A program made the translations under genes and the position numbers. The notes beneath the pieces were generated by a model that had not been told where the DNA came from, ran no database searches, and saw nothing but the letters and a program-made list of their open reading frames with translations. From the IMG/VR virus record IMGVR_UViG_3300043331_000481, positions 1-63,543 of that record: a stretch of DNA of 63,543 bases. One strand, 5' to 3'. Positions 63,370 through 63,543 of this stretch are shown in pieces (within the stretch, counting starts at the first letter, position 1; each line of letters begins with the position of its first letter). The DNA is from a virus.

Positions 63370-63543
63370 CGAGCGCCTCCAGAATCTCGCGGGCTAGGTC
63401 GTCCCTAGCGCGCGCCCAAAGATCCTCAGCGATCCCCCTTGCCCTCTCCGCCCCGTCCAGGCGCTTGAGGATGATGGTGCGGAGGCGGTCGGCGTCACGA
63501 GCGATGGCATCAGGTCGCGGCGTGATGTGCAGTAGGAGCAAGA
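63362..63543 (-). CDS. Small hypothetical protein, C-terminal part (starts at 94)
   Basis: This is the C-terminal part of the 91-residue protein whose N terminus is at 1-94. It ends DDLAREILEALDA, close to the AREILETLDG end of its paralog at 61833-62141. The middle differs from the paralog, which carries an extra stretch. The window was cut inside this gene. Confidence 0.8.
   Translation of the reverse strand, partial: LLLLHITPRPDAIARDADRLRTIILKRLDGAERARGIAEDLWARARDDLAREILEALDA
63446..63543. repeat. Left half of second copy of the 196-bp direct repeat
   Basis: Identical to 61950-62047. The remaining 98 bases of the copy are at 1-98. Confidence 0.9.

Overview
The window reads as one complete, circularly closed temperate tailed-phage genome of about 63.5 kb. 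It is GC-rich and almost gap-free, and its long tape-measure protein with a chaperone frameshift upstream fits a siphovirus-like virion. Closure is supported by the sequence itself. The last 98 bases and the first 98 bases join into an exact second copy of the 196 bases at 61950-62145, and a 91-codon minus-strand gene reads in frame across the junction. The host cannot be named. Lipobox proteins and a tail-tip of the kind found in phages of Gram-negative bacteria suggest a high-GC Gram-negative host. An attP site inside the integrase gene recalls myxophage Mx8.

Layout. A lambda-like switch sits at 9.5-10.5 kb: a small leftward repressor gene (9761-10126) lies between two operator pairs. Leftward from O_L runs a continuous chain of mostly small, stop/start-overlapping genes (9.5 kb down to 1, then 63.5 kb down to 60.3 kb). 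It encodes a RecE-like exonuclease, an N6-adenine and a C5-cytosine methyltransferase, zinc-ribbon proteins, paralogous small proteins and an HNH nuclease. Rightward from O_R run a cro-like gene, a Bro-N/KilAC antirepressor, a muralytic enzyme with an N-terminal membrane segment, MazG- and DUF4406-like nucleotide enzymes, and a tyrosine integrase whose 3' part contains attP (a tRNA-Thr(CGU) 3' half). These are followed by an Rnl1-like RNA ligase, a DUF5131 protein, a VRR-NUC nuclease, a replication initiator and a DnaC-like loader.

From 26.1 kb the packaging and virion genes follow: small and large terminase, portal, an overlapping P-loop protein, a GT2-TPR-polytopic membrane glycosyltransferase fusion, a GroES-like protein, scaffold, major capsid, connectors, tail tube, frameshifted tail chaperones, tape measure, a large hub protein, a beta-helix tailspike, a DUF2163/BR0599 protein and a tail-tip protein. 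A minus-strand lipoprotein gene (a probable moron) interrupts at 53.2-53.6 kb. A lysis region with membrane proteins and an amidase, a second set of appendage genes including a protein of ten 21-residue repeats, and a strong rightward terminator at 60.28 kb complete the circle.

How it works together (inference). The repressor holds both promoters through matching 12-bp palindromes spaced 16 bp apart. It has no cleavable peptidase domain, so induction may rely on the antirepressor. Because attP lies inside int, integration would cut the rightward operon and separate the replication and late genes from P_R until excision. The most unusual items are the attP-in-int arrangement, the glycosyltransferase fusion inside the head module, the phage GroES-like gene, the matched operator pairs and the 21-residue repeat protein.
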